Shown: in pieces, positions 1 through 10,784 of the stretch
Position numbering within the stretch: the first letter of the stretch is position 1
How the letters are laid out: each line of letters starts with the position of its first letter
Source: Triatoma infestans
Taxonomy: Eukaryota; Arthropoda; Insecta; Hemiptera; Reduviidae
Assembly (NCBI GenBank): GCA_011037195.1
Contig: JAAEAF010000638.1
Span: 119,822-183,821, forward strand
Direction: 5' to 3'
DNA: 64,000 bases
Notes under the pieces: generated by a model
Databases searched by the model: none
Seen by the model: only the letters and a program-made list of their open reading frames with translations
Told to the model about the DNA's origin: nothing
Made by a program: the position numbers and the translations under genes

Positions 1-227
1 GTTTAATTGAAACCAACTGTTAATATACACATAAATATGTAATACAAACATATATAGGTATATATACACACATATACATGATATATTGCCACAACTGGGA
101 ATTATGTTCTCCTATATTGAATTCTACATCATTAAACAATTTACTCATGATATTATAATATGTGCTGTATATTTCAACATATTATTAGATATGTACATAT
201 ATATATACACCTATTGTTACATCGTTC

Positions 228-309
<82 letters not shown>

Positions 310-318
310 GTAATAATG
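228..318. repeat. (AAT)n microsatellite
   Basis: About 30 near-perfect AAT units, interrupted only near the right end. The poly-isoleucine reading frame across it is a product of the repeat and not a gene. Confidence 0.97.
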
Positions 319-447
319 ATCTTCCTCTCTGAAATTGCAAATAGTAAATATAATACGAACTTATTTAATACTCAAGTTTTAATTAGTAAAAAAAAACTGA
401 TTTAATTAACATTTTAACTAACAAACTAACAAATTTCAAAGCTAACT

Positions 448-450
<3 letters not shown>

Positions 451-504
<54 letters not shown>

Positions 505-520
505 TATTATTATTATTATA
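451..520. repeat. (AAT)n-(ATT)n inverted microsatellite
   Basis: AAT units run to about 505 and switch directly to ATT units, so the tract is self-complementary and can form a hairpin. It is a simple repeat with no coding role seen. Confidence 0.95.
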
Positions 521-710
521 AATCAATAATTATATTACATCTTTATAACCAAATATATTAGATTTCTATTATTATATCAAACGCCATAATATGATTCAAT
601 GAAAAAAATTATTAATGAAAAAGAAAATTTGGTACAAAAGGTGCACATGATTTTATCTTTCTACGTTTCTCAACTCCGACTATAACAAAGTTTACAAAGG
701 TTACAATTTT

Positions 711-1708
711 ATTTTCTCTTACTCCTAGTAAGAGGAAGTATTGTAATAGTGTCAAATTTTCGATATCGAGTTTTCACCGGAAATATCCGTTTTGAGGTCC
801 CCTGAGTCCAAAAAAAGTGGTTTTTAGCAAATGGACTGTGTGAGTGTGTGTGTGTGTGTTTTGTGAACAGCATAGCTCAAAAACAAAAAACCATAGTAAG
901 TTGAAACTTCATATTCCGTTAAGTTATCACCATGGGATCTAACAGTATATTATCTGTCAAAATTCCTCAACCGGATGTACCAAGTTAATAGTTTTTTCCT
1001 TTTTTTTCTTTTTTGCGTTTTTCTCAAAAACAGCTCCGACGATTTCTTCAAACTTGGTATATGAACTACACATATAAAGAACTACAACTTTTATTTGAAA
1101 CATTTCTCTGGGAAAATTCATTTAAGGGGGAGGTGGGGTTAGGTTTTCATGTAAAGTGCAATTTCAATTTTTTTTAGACAATTCTGTCATCTAAATAATG
1201 TTAATTAGAATTGAATATGTTGTTGAAATTCCGAGTTTGAAAGAAAAAAAAGATAACCAGAAGTGCGTTTACTTTACCACTTTACTAAATGATTTTTTTC
1301 AATTTTTCGCAATTTTCTTAAAAATGGTTCCGATGATTTTCTTGAAACTTCTATATAAACTAAACATACAAGAGCTACAACTTTTATTTAAAACATTTCT
1401 CTGGGAAAATTCATTTAAGGGCACTTTTAGGTGAAGGGTGGGGTTATGTTTTTCCTCTAACTGCTATCATAGTTGATTATACAATTCTATCATCCAAACA
1501 AATTAATTAGAAATAAATAGATGACCAAAATTCCGAATTTCAAGAAAATTAGTACACACAGGAAGTGCGCTTTTACTGAACAGTTTTTTTTTTTCAGTTT
1601 TCGACGAATTTCATTAAATTTGGTACACAAACTATAAAATATGTCAATTATAATTTTGAGAACTGGAGTAAGAGAAAGTTGGGTGTGTGTTTCTCACCAG
1701 ATTTTTTT
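711..1708 (+). mobile_element. WR1 repeat copy A (long form)
   Basis: Best left-hand member of the dominant repeat of this window, named WR1 here. It opens with a palindrome (CTCTTACTCCTAGTAAGAG), then a block with TCGATATCGAGTTTTCACC and CCTGAGTCCAAAAAAAGTGG, a TG-rich tract, and a block ending in TCCTCAACCGG. Two related units of ~250-300 bp follow, each carrying TCTCTGGGAAAATTCATT and starting near a CCGGAAGT-like octamer. It ends with GGAGTAAGAGAAAGT, which is the reverse complement of the start, so the family has ~15-bp inverted ends. No transposase is visible. A non-autonomous DNA transposon is the likeliest reading, but the class is unproven. Confidence 0.8.
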
Positions 1709-2280
1709 TGCTTTATATTTATTTGAACTCTTATATAAGAAGATAAAAATAACAAATAACATTATACTGAGATGGCAGTTTAGAACATGATTCCTCCACA
1801 GATCAACAGATCAACGTGCCAACATGCATGAAGTCAGCCGCTACTCCCCTGGGATGAACAAAAATATATTTTCTTGGAAGTATAGGAAAATATTTCCCTA
1901 TATTTTATTAATGTGAAAAACATTACTATGCTTTCCGACATGTTACGACATTATTGACAACGATACACCCACTACTACCATCAGATGATTACGTCACCGG
2001 ATTTTGGTTGGTCCACTGGCAAAAGCCAAAAATTGGTTCCGCCGCCTAAACATCCAGGAAAGAGAAAGCTCATAAGTTCATGTTTAATACTAAGTGAATT
2101 TAACAGCAACATTTACTCAACCCTATTAACACCAGCAAATCATTACACGGTATTTAGTAGTAAAGTTTAAAGAGAATGGAATAAACTTTAAAATTGGAAA
2201 CGATAACAAATACAAGGTTCAATGCTAACGTTGGACGTTCGGCATTCGATTTTGGATGTTCACTTCTTATAATAATAATA
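1709..2280. other. No gene recognised
   Basis: AT-rich spacer between the first WR1 copy and the next retroposon-like block. Short frames here show no domain. A small AATAATAAT tract closes it near 2270. Confidence 0.6.
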
Positions 2281-2640
2281 TTTTTTTTTTTTTTATTTGA
2301 ACGGTGCGATTTAAGCACACAGAGACGCTGATGTGCCGGACTCCCAAATTGGACTACCAGCTAAAACACCCCCCTGCTGATAGGGCTAGCCTGAATTCAC
2401 TGGAGACCACCATTACTTCAGAACTAGGCTTCTGTCCTTATCCATTGGGTTTTCCCACTTTATTAACCCACATGACACTCGTCCAGGTCCTGCTTCTTCC
2501 GCTGAAGAATGTATCTGGCATCCCTTACTAAAGTCCTACTGATCAGCATGGCCTCCAATCACCGCCTTTCCCTCAGCTTCCCACCTGTCGCCACTTCTCA
2601 GCTGTTCCCACCGACCATTAATGATATTAATAAATTAATT
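2281..2640 (-). mobile_element. Unidentified retroposon 3' end, minus strand
   Basis: A block of about 50% GC in AT-rich surroundings. On the minus strand it runs into AAATAAA followed by a ~13-nt poly-A (plus-strand T run at 2281-2294), the layout of a reverse-transcribed 3' end. No protein similarity is recognised. The plus-strand frame at 2304-2531 would be antisense to this reading and is not supported. It could be the 3' UTR of a non-LTR element or a processed pseudogene tail. Confidence 0.4.
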
Positions 2641-2699
2641 AATTAAATCATAAATTTGTACTTATTCTAGACAGATTTTCAAATTAACCCAAGGTCGGA

Positions 2700-3440
2700 T
2701 CGCATTGTGTTTTCTAAATGGAACATCATGTTTGAGGTTCCAACAAGCTCCCCTGAGTCCAAAAAGAAAAGGGTGGGGGGTAGAAAATGATGTGTGAATA
2801 AATGTATGTGAACAGTATAGCTGAAAAAAAAAAATCGCAAGAAGTTCAATCTTCATATTCCGTTTGGGAATCACGATGGGATCCGACAGTGAGTTATCTG
2901 CCAAATTCCTCAACCGGAAGTACCACTTTACTGAATGTTTTTCTTTATTTTTATTTTTTTGCGATTTTCTCAAAAATGGTTCAAACGAATTTCTTTAAAC
3001 TTACCATATTAATTACACTTTACTAAGAGCTATAATTTTTATTTGAAACATTTCTCTGGGAAAATTCATTTAGGGCAGCTAGGGGGGGGGGTATAAAGTG
3101 CTATTTTCATTTATTATACAATTCTATCATCTAAATGTTATCAATTAGAATTAAATATGTTGTCAAAATCGGTTGACCGGAAGTGGGTTTTTATTCAACA
3201 TTTCATTCGACGTTTTTCTCTATAAAAACACCGGAGGGACTTCTTTAAATGTATATTCTGACCATGAATACGGGGGGGGGGGGGGGGAGCGAGCGCCTAA
3301 TTTTTGTTTCAAACTTTTTTCCGAGAAAGTTGATTTAAAGAAATTCAGGATGAGTGGAGGGGGGAGTTATGGTTGCCTCAGACAAGTCATTTTATTAAAA
3401 TTTAGATTCTCCTATTGATATAAAATTGAAGTTAAATAAA
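2700..3440 (+). mobile_element. WR1 repeat copy B (diverged)
   Basis: Follows the WR1 order in the same orientation as copy A: CCCCTGAGTCCAAAAAG, a TG-poor remnant, GATGGGATCCGACAGT, AACCGGAAGTACCACTTTAC, then the TCTCTGGGAAAATTCATTTA unit and a second unit starting TGACCGGAAGTGGG. A G run of ~16 sits near 3272-3287. Both ends are eroded, and the last unit has diverged strongly from copies A and C. Confidence 0.7.
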
Positions 3441-3458
3441 CATTTAGTAAAAAAAAAA

Positions 3459-4130
3459 CTGGTGTGAAACACTCACACAACTTTCTCTTACTCCAGTTCT
3501 CAAAATTATAACTGACAGCTTTTATAGTTTGTGTACCAAATTTATTCAAATACGACGAAAACTGAAAAACCGTTCAGTAAAAGCGCACTTCCTGTGCACT
3601 AATTTTCTTGAACCTCGGAATTTTGGCCATCTATTTATTTCTAATTAATTTGTTTGGATGATAGAATTGTATAATCAACTATGATAGCACTTTAGAGAAA
3701 AAAACATAACCCCACCCTTCCTCTAAAAAGTGCCCTTAAATGAATTTTCCCAGAGAAATGTTTTAAATAAAAGTTGTAGATCTTTGTATGTGTAGTTGAT
3801 ATACCAAGTTTAATGAAAATCGTCGAGGCCATTTTTGAGAAAATCGCAAAAAGGTAAAAAAACCAACAAGTGAAGTGGTACTTCCGGTTGAGGAATTTTG
3901 CAGATGACCCATTGTCAGATGCCTTGGTTATACCTACACGGAATATCAAGTTTCAACTTTCTACGGTTTTTCGTTTTTGAGCTATGCTGTTCACATACAC
4001 ACAGACCATTTGCTAAAAAACCACTTTTTTGGACTCAGGAGACCTCAAAGCGGATATTTCCGGTGAAAACTCGATATCGAAATTTTGACCGATTACAATA
4101 CTTTCTCTTACTAGGAGTAAGAGAAAGTAA
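3459..4130 (-). mobile_element. WR1 repeat copy C (short form, inverted)
   Basis: Complete short-form WR1 in reverse orientation. It starts with CTGGTGTGAAACACTCACAC and CTTTCTCTTACTCC, has two unit octamers (ACTTCC near 3590 and ACTTCCGGTTGAGG near 3880), and ends in CTCTTACTAGGAGTAAGAGAA. It lacks the third unit of copy A. With copy A it forms an inverted pair able to pair over roughly 670 bp. Confidence 0.85.
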
Positions 4131-4307
4131 GAAACCGTAAGTTTGAAGAAAATTCGTCAATTACAATTCTGTTAACTGCAGTAAGAGAAAGTCGTGTTGC
4201 TTTAAAGTGGTAGAGAAACAAAAATAGAACTTATTTTATGGAAAACTCTCAAGGAAAATGATGTTTACCTAAAATAAAGCATTTATTGAAGACCATTGGA
4301 GGTTTTT

Positions 4308-5042
4308 AAGGTCCTTTCGACTGACAGTATCTGTACTGATGGGAGACTACTTACCCTCAGACTATCAGTATTTGTTCAGTCAGTACATCAGTACTCAGTC
4401 ACTCTGTTGCCTCGACTTAGTGTGGGTCACTTTTCAGTCAAAGTAAAAAGATCGCGTTTATAATGAATAATAAAGAAAAAAAACTTGTCTTGCAATTATT
4501 TTGGCAAATTTAAAATTTAAAAACAATAAAAAAAGGCGTTGGATGAAAGAGAATGGTTGTTAGAAAGAAATGAATTGTGTCATTTAAACCTATTAAAATT
4601 ATATTAAAGGAAATGACCCTAGCGATTACCGCAATTACTTCCGCATGAATAGTGAGACCTTATATCGCAAAAAAAAGATCATTATATTCTTTAATGAAGA
4701 GTCCCACAACTCTGGTAAATTGTGATTAGTATGAATTAATTCTATCATTAGTACTCTTTTTGATTTCTCGACTTCCTCAATTTCTTCATTATTAAATTCC
4801 ATTTGGGGAGATGCTTCCGCCATGGCTCGCTCCGTGCACTATACTGATAAGATACTGTCAATAAATCCCTCATACTATCAGTATTTCATTGGTATACTGA
4901 CCACGCCCACAATATTGATGGAATACTTTTGAAATCCCAAAAGTATGAGTATTACCATTAGTACCTGACCTCACACTTTCAGTAATACTGGCAATATCAA
5001 TTAATATTGATAGTATTACAGATATCGTCGGAGGGGGGCCTT
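4308..5042. mobile_element. Degenerate DNA transposon with MADF-like frame
   Basis: The left edge (AAGGTCCTTTCGAC then ATCTGTA) and the reverse complement of the right edge (AAGGCCCCCCTCCGAC then ATCTGTA) are similar imperfect inverted ends. Subterminal regions are dense in short TACTGA/TCAGTA words. It encloses a MADF-like frame on the minus strand, an accessory gene known from Harbinger-type elements. No transposase is visible and the target duplication is unclear, so the superfamily is an inference. Confidence 0.45.
4635..4823 (-). pseudogene. MADF-like domain fragment of a DNA transposon
   Basis: A 62-residue frame beginning MAEASPQMEFNNEEIEEVEK. An acidic N-terminus is followed by LMIELIHTNHNLPELWDSS, which resembles helix 1 and the invariant Trp of MADF (Myb/SANT-like) domains. 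It stops soon after the first helix, where a full MADF domain needs ~80 residues. It lies inside a unit with degenerate inverted ends, so it is more likely a transposon accessory protein than a host transcription factor. Similarity was judged by eye. Confidence 0.4.
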
Positions 5043-6770
5043 ATAATTATTCAACCAACACAGTAATAACTAAATGAAAACTGCTTTAGCTTCTGCAGCT
5101 GACAAAATAAGTAATGCATTACTATATTTAAAAAAAAAAGAAAAGAAATCATGTTGAATATTTTACAGTAAAAATATGAATTACTCCAGAGATACAAAAA
5201 TTATTTTAATAGTCCCCTCCCCCCCCCCCCAATACAAAAAAATAAATAAAAAAATAATAAAAAGCTGATAAAATAACATAATAAAAGAGGGAGACTGTGA
5301 TAAGAAATAAAGAACTGGGTTAAAGCTGCGAAGGGCTGTTCAATGTGTTTGGAAACTCCTGGGGTATAATATATAGTTACTATATATATAAAGCATATAT
5401 GAGAAATGTGTAGTATATATATATGATCGACCATGTCGTCCCTCTCTTTCATATACCCATGTGTTCCCTAGGGAGACACCAGTTCAGTTTGTATACTACG
5501 CTATCACCCCCTCCATAATAACCAACTCCAATAAGAATGATGTTTCTTTTGGGATATAGCATACACATACATATAACATACCAAAATATATAAACATAAC
5601 ATCTTCAATATATTGACTCTATGCTAGGGTTCGAATATATATCTCATGGGGGCATATAAAATACATATAAATACATTATAAATGAATGATAAATATATAT
5701 ATATATTTTATATGATGAATGTTTCACTTAAAGGCCAGTTTTTTTGTTCGATACACACATACTTTGGTCTGAAGAAAAAAATGCGTGGAACATTATTAAC
5801 ATCTTTAACAGCATTATACAGACAGACAGACAGAAGGAAGTTTTTATCTACATTTTTGTGGTAGAAAATTAATGTTGCAACCACTAGAAATGTGAAAATA
5901 TTTGCAGTATTTTTTATCTATTTTGTAATGGAGACAATAGATCAGGAATGAAATTCTTTCTGAATTACTTTGTACATTATGATGTTCAGAGATTTATGAC
6001 GTAGGCATTATTTCATAACATTCCATGAAGCTTGGATGGAGCTTTTGGATTTTTAACAAAGAAAGGTATAAAATGACAGACAGAAGAAATAATGCGATTC
6101 TACAGAAACAAAAGTGAAACGTCTTAATCATAATTTCATAAATCTTACTCAGTAATCCTCTCATTAAAGCCACAAAGTCCGCACAACTATTCAAAATCAA
6201 TTGGGGGAGGGGGGGAGGGGAATGTTTCAAATAAAAGTGATACGTTTATATCTCCGTAAATTAGCTTACAAAATTTAAAATAAATTAAGTTTTCGAGGAA
6301 ATTCCAAAAAACTCAAAAACCTTGCTTTAAAATCGCAAACTTTACTGTTCCCCCACCGAACCCCTTCCTTGTTTAAGGAAAATCGTTGTAGCCATTGTCA
6401 GAAACTTTCTACAGTCAAGAAACTTTCTTGACAGTAACTAATCTACATTGCACTATTAAAAATTTAAAAACCTGATCCCTACACTTCATTCGTAACCAAC
6501 TCAATTGCACTTTAAACCTACCTTATCCATACCAGCTAATAAATACATTCATTCCATATAAAAGAAACCTAACCATACAAACTTATCATTCATACCAACT
6601 TATTTACACTGTAGAGTAGAGTACTTGATATTCCTTTACTCCAGTTTACCCTAATCCTACTATGTACAATAAAAATATTTACAAAAATAATCTAATCGTC
6701 TATATATAAAAAGCAACCTATTAACGGTTTTTATTAATTGAAAAAGAGCCACTTACAAATGCTGAAATAA
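5043..6770. other. No gene recognised
   Basis: AT-rich spacer with short TA/TATA tracts near 5390-5430 and 5696-5706, a small ACAG tandem near 5818-5834 and C/G homopolymers near 5219 and 6201. The short frames here start in simple sequence and show no domain. Confidence 0.6.
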
Positions 6771-7044
6771 ACCAATTTCTTGTAGATATTGCACAGTCTT
6801 GTTTACATTTTCAAAATTATCTTTCAGTGCAACGGTTAAAGAGTTAGGCATGCCTCAATTCGCTCTCATTGTTGTATACTTAGTACATTCAACTAGAATA
6901 TGCAGAATTGTCATAGGTGATCTGCAAACCTTGCATATCGGTTGTCTTTCCCCTCTGAACAGATAACTGTGAGTTAACATCGTATGTCCGATTCATCGTA
7001 GCCTTGCCAGCACTACTTCTTCCTGGCGAGATTCTCGATATGAA
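6771..7044 (-). pseudogene. RNase-H-type non-LTR ORF2 C-terminus, relic
   Basis: Minus-strand translation gives SYRESRQEEVVLARLR, a stop, IGHTMLTHSYLFRGE, then CKVCRSPMTILHILVEC. This is the conserved tail after the RNase H domain of non-LTR polyproteins: the R(L/I)GHT..THxYL helix and a C-x2-C...H-x4-C zinc motif. In-frame stops interrupt it before GHT and after the zinc motif. Only the last ~90 residues remain, as expected for a 5'-truncated copy. The clade cannot be fixed from this piece. Confidence 0.8.
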
Positions 7045-7558
7045 GTTAACCACTCTATTTAATAAGTTTATTTAAAATAATTTTTTATGTTAAATTAAAT
7101 ATAGTATCTTTAAATTTTATATTTTATTATAGTGTGGGTTTTTTTTGAAGATTGTGTAGCACAAAAGGTACATTTAGGTGGATCATAATTACCTGTCGGT
7201 GTAGGAAGGGTATATATAGTGGACCCTTTTTAGGAAAAGGGAAGCAAATTTTTGTGGTTCAGGAAAGAATGCTTATGTGTTTAAAGTGCTATACAAAATT
7301 CAAGGCCCAAACCTTCAAGTTAAAACACTTTTGAGATTGTGAGTTTGTCAAAGTATCATAAATTGTTGCTTAGAATTATAATTATTTAATGAATGAAATT
7401 TGATTATGTAGTCTGTATTTATTTTTGAATTGTATATTATATTTCTTTTTATGTTTATTCGTTTGCTTATTTATTATCCCTCATAGATTCAGGTAAACAC
7501 AGACCTCCGAAATCCCTTTTGAAAAGATTCTAACTATAATTATAATAATGAATTATTA

Positions 7559-7797
7559 GGGAAGGGTTAGTGCGATGGACTCCCACGCGGAGGTCCCGGA
7601 TTCGAGTCCAGTGCTACCCTTAGATTTTTTTCTTCCTAGGAGCCTCTACAGCTCACTGTTCGGTGATTGACCGTGTTGTCTGTAGCGAGAGAACACTGTC
7701 CTGAGGCCGGCAGTGCACTGAGAAGGCTCCGGGCGCTAATGACCATAGATGTTGAAGCGCCTTAAATTTAAATTAAAATAATAATAATAATAATAAA
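7559..7797 (+). mobile_element. tRNA-derived SINE (family S1) with target duplication
   Basis: The head resembles a tRNA: GGGTTAGTGCGATGG (A-box region), then GGATTCGAGTCC (B box of the internal RNA polymerase III promoter). A body with CTCACTGTTCGGTGATTGAC and CTGAGAAGGCTCCGGGCGC follows, and it ends in (AAT)n. A 9-bp direct repeat, GAATTATTA, flanks it at 7550-7558 and 7798-7806. Two other copies lie at 34.5 kb (full) and 23.6 kb (partial). Target duplications imply insertion by borrowed LINE machinery. Confidence 0.88.
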
Positions 7798-7880
7798 GAA
7801 TTATTAATTAACATATTCAATTTAATTTAATTTACTCCCCCCCCATACATGAACATTACAATATTATATATTCACATATA

Positions 7881-7992
7881 GACCACACACTAAAAACATT
7901 TTTTCGCACTCAGGGGACCTCAAAACATGTATTTCCGGTGAAAACTTAATTTCGAAAATTTGACGATATCGCAGTACTTCCTCTTACTTAGG
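7881..7992 (-). repeat. WR1 fragment
   Basis: Only the 5'-terminal block of WR1 remains, reversed: CACTCAGGGGACCTCAAAAC, TTTCCGGTGAAAACT, GAAAATTTGACGATATCG, then CTTCCTCTTACTTAGG. The internal units are absent. Confidence 0.75.
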
Positions 7993-8040
7993 GAGGAATG
8001 AAGGATAGTAAAAATTGGTAGATTTAACTGAAAGTAATTA

Positions 8041-8828
8041 CAGTGAAAAAACGTTTAACACGAAAATGCTTAACATGAAAAAATCGGTTAACAAGAAATA
8101 ATATTGTGGAACTCGCACTAAAATACTATGTAATTTCATGCATTTTTTTTGTCTTTTAACAAGAAACAAAAATCGCTTAACACGAAAAGTTTTCGCTTCT
8201 CGGACGAACAGAATATACCTGCTTTCTGCAGCGCATCATCACCCAGACTTTTTGGCTTTTTTTTTTTTTTCATTAAACCACTGTTGTGCTACGTTATTGC
8301 TTGTCTTTGGGTAAGAAGAGACACTGCCATTGTCAAAACATTTCAGTTCAATGGTCATTTAGTTTTCGAATTTGGTGAACTGTAGGTAGGAATCGGTGAA
8401 TCCCCGCAAGAGACATGCGGAACATCATGAAAATATGCGCAATTATTTAGATGCGCATTCGAATGGCGAAATGAATAAAACGATGGACGATATCGAAAAA
8501 TTTGTGCCGACAAATTTGCTTTTGAAAAAGACACTGCAAAGAAATATCAAATCCCCCCCCCCCCAAACAATAATTTTTTTACGTGTTTTTTATTAAATTC
8601 ATATACATGGTACATATAATTTATGCATCTGATATGATGTGTTGGACAATATATATTGTCCCTACAGAATACCGCACATATATGTAAATATAGACTGTCA
8701 ATGTATGTATCTACAAGTGTAAATTTTAGCAGGTAACCAAATTAATAAAATTTGACGACATCGAAAATATTTGTGAGTTTTTTCGGTTGTTTAGGTCCCC
8801 TTACTTTCGTGTTAAACGTTTTTCACTG
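8041..8828. mobile_element. Non-autonomous Tc1/mariner-superfamily (pogo-like) element
   Basis: A 788-bp unit with inverted ends of about 26-28 bp. The left starts CAGTGAAAAAACGTTTAACA and the right, reverse-complemented, starts CAGTGAAAAACGTTTAACAC. A TA dinucleotide lies immediately outside both ends (8039-8040 and 8829-8830), the target duplication of this superfamily. The words TAACA(C/T/A)GAAA recur several times just inside the left end, like repeated transposase sites. The interior has no recognisable DDE domain. A frame at 8396-8596 contains DDIEKFVPTNLL but cannot be assigned. Confidence 0.8.
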
Positions 8829-8830
8829 TA

Positions 8831-10290
8831 AGTCATTGAAACAGTTATTACTTATTATGTTAAAAGATAATGTAGAAGATAACTGAACAGGGAAACAGAA
8901 ATCAACTAATTCATAACTGTGACAAAGGCGATGAAAATCGATCAATATTGTAAATGAAATTCCTTGTGTTAATCCATGGATTGCTCCTCTCCGTGCTACA
9001 AGAGAGAGATGACTAAAGCCTACTTAGCTTCCTTCTCCTTCACTACTCTCCTCGTACTTATATTGAACCCAACAAAATCTGTTCATTCTACTGTTAACTT
9101 GATTAAATTGTCTAATAAAATTGAAACATCCAGTTTTTGATTGCGGGTTCCTTGTTAATCCTGATTTTATTACTAAGTAGATTTTATAGAGGTTAAACTT
9201 TGTGGAAATATGGATTAAGGAAAATATTTTGGGATAAAATAAATAACAAATTTATAGACTTCATAAAATCATAACTAATCGGTTATCATTTTTTTTTATT
9301 ATTATTAATTTTAGGCGGTGGCAAGGAGATAGTTAATTATATTTTAGTGATCACATGGAATTGAATACGATTTTTTAGAAAATTAGAAATTTTTTTAAAA
9401 GTAAATTGCTTCGGTAATTGTAACGTTTCGGAGAAGGTACCAAGCAAAATCAGTTGATCTACTTTCAAGGGCAGAAAGGTGATGCAGGTGAAATTGTTAA
9501 AAAATTTCACAACATTTAGAAATAATTTTTTCCAAGAAAACATAAGTGGGTTTATTAAGGAGATTAAACTTAATAACCAACATTTATATAGCTTATATCG
9601 CCATTAGTAAAATATCTGCCAGGTCACTTTTAAAAGTAAATCTTGGAACTTAAAAAATGTATTTATTTAAATCAATCGTAAAAAAACTCTGATATGAACA
9701 AATCACAAAACTTTCTCTTACCATAAAGTCAATACAATTTATTACAAAATTGACAAATTCTGTTAAAAATTAGATATTATCACTGAACCATAACTTAAAT
9801 TCAGAGCTTTGGGAATATATGTAAACGAGATAGATAATAGAGGAAGTGATTAGACTGAAGTCTAAAAGAGAGATAATATCAAACATACCTAATATTTGAA
9901 ATTTAACGTCAACAGATGCCTGAGAACCCCCCAAAATCAATTCTTCCAACAAAATTTATCAGATAAGAGAAATAATCTACCAAGTTTCATGAAATTCTGT
10001 TGTAGTTTTTTTAGAGAAAATTTGAAAAAACTTTAAAGTATTAGTGAAGCACTTCCAGTCAGTGGAGAGCACAGAAAAGGGAAAGTTTACAGCTCCCCCC
10101 CCCAGAAATGCAAACTCAATTTCCAAAATTTGTTACGATCGTAATAGTTCCCCTTACCTCAAATAAGAGGAAGTAAAAAGTGTGTGTGTGTGTATGTGTC
10201 GTCATCGAGACCTCAGATTTACTTAGGAGTTCGCAAATATTTAAAAGTTGTATTTTCAGTATAGTTCTATTAGTAGTAATATTTCCGGTG
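8831..10290. other. No gene; degenerate WR1-like tract
   Basis: AT-rich. From about 9705 to 10195 there are scattered WR1-like words (ACTTTCTCTTACC, TTTCATGAAATTCTG, GAAGCACTTCC, AATAAGAGGAAGT, then TGTGTGTG) in the reversed order, suggesting a very old copy. Frames at 9337-9952 show no domain. Confidence 0.5.
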
Positions 10291-10296
10291 AAGAAT

Positions 10297-10784
10297 CAGA
10301 TGAGAGTTTTGAAGAAATACTGGGAGAACACGCAGGGATGCCTCCAGGCTAAAAGATTTATAAAAGGAACTAGGCAGGGTGTTTCAGATTACTGCCTGCC
10401 CCTAAGCAGGACAGGACTAAGGACCTTGGTGGGTCCAGTCACATGGGTGTCTAGTCACTTGCATAATATAAGGAGGACGTCTAGTCCCATTTGTCAGAAT
10501 TGTGATGATGGAGTTAGGGAAACAGTGTACCACTACTTGTCAGTGGCCCCGTTTCGCTGGTACTAGGTTTCGTATAATCGGGAGGGCTCCACTCTCATGG
10601 GATTGCCTGTGAGTTGGAGTTGAAAGATGTCTTGGAATATTGCAGATTGACTGATAAACCATCCGAGGGAGATTATTTAGGGGGATGAATTGGGGAGGGG
10701 GAGATAAAAGCCATATAGGCTTAGGTCCCAAACCATTAGGCACCCGGTTCAATTATAGTAATAACAATAATAATAATAATAATA
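10297..10784 (+). pseudogene. RNase-H-type non-LTR 3' end, relic
   Basis: Plus-strand translation carries the post-RNase-H region: MRVLKKYWENTQGC, LSRTGLRTLVGPVTW, then CQNCDDGVRETVYHYL, matching the LR.LVG.xTGH helix and the C-x2-C...H zinc motif of RNase-H-bearing non-LTR polyproteins. A stop after RWY cuts the frame. The 3' UTR contains GGCTTAGGTCCC and GGCACCCGGTTC and ends in (TAA)n at about 10756-10784, a tail typical of I-like elements. The 5' part, including catalytic RNase H residues, is missing. Confidence 0.78.

Noticed and set aside
160..405. 81-residue frame with a long isoleucine run
   Set aside because: It is the translation of an (AAT)n microsatellite.
1198..1434. Frame inside the first repeat copy
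   Set aside because: It translates one WR1 unit. Other copies of the unit do not keep the frame, so no protein is under selection.
711..1708. Helitron identity for WR1
   Set aside because: Terminal hairpins are present, but there is no 5' TC and 3' CTRR end signature, and the ends are inverted repeats of each other, which Helitrons lack.
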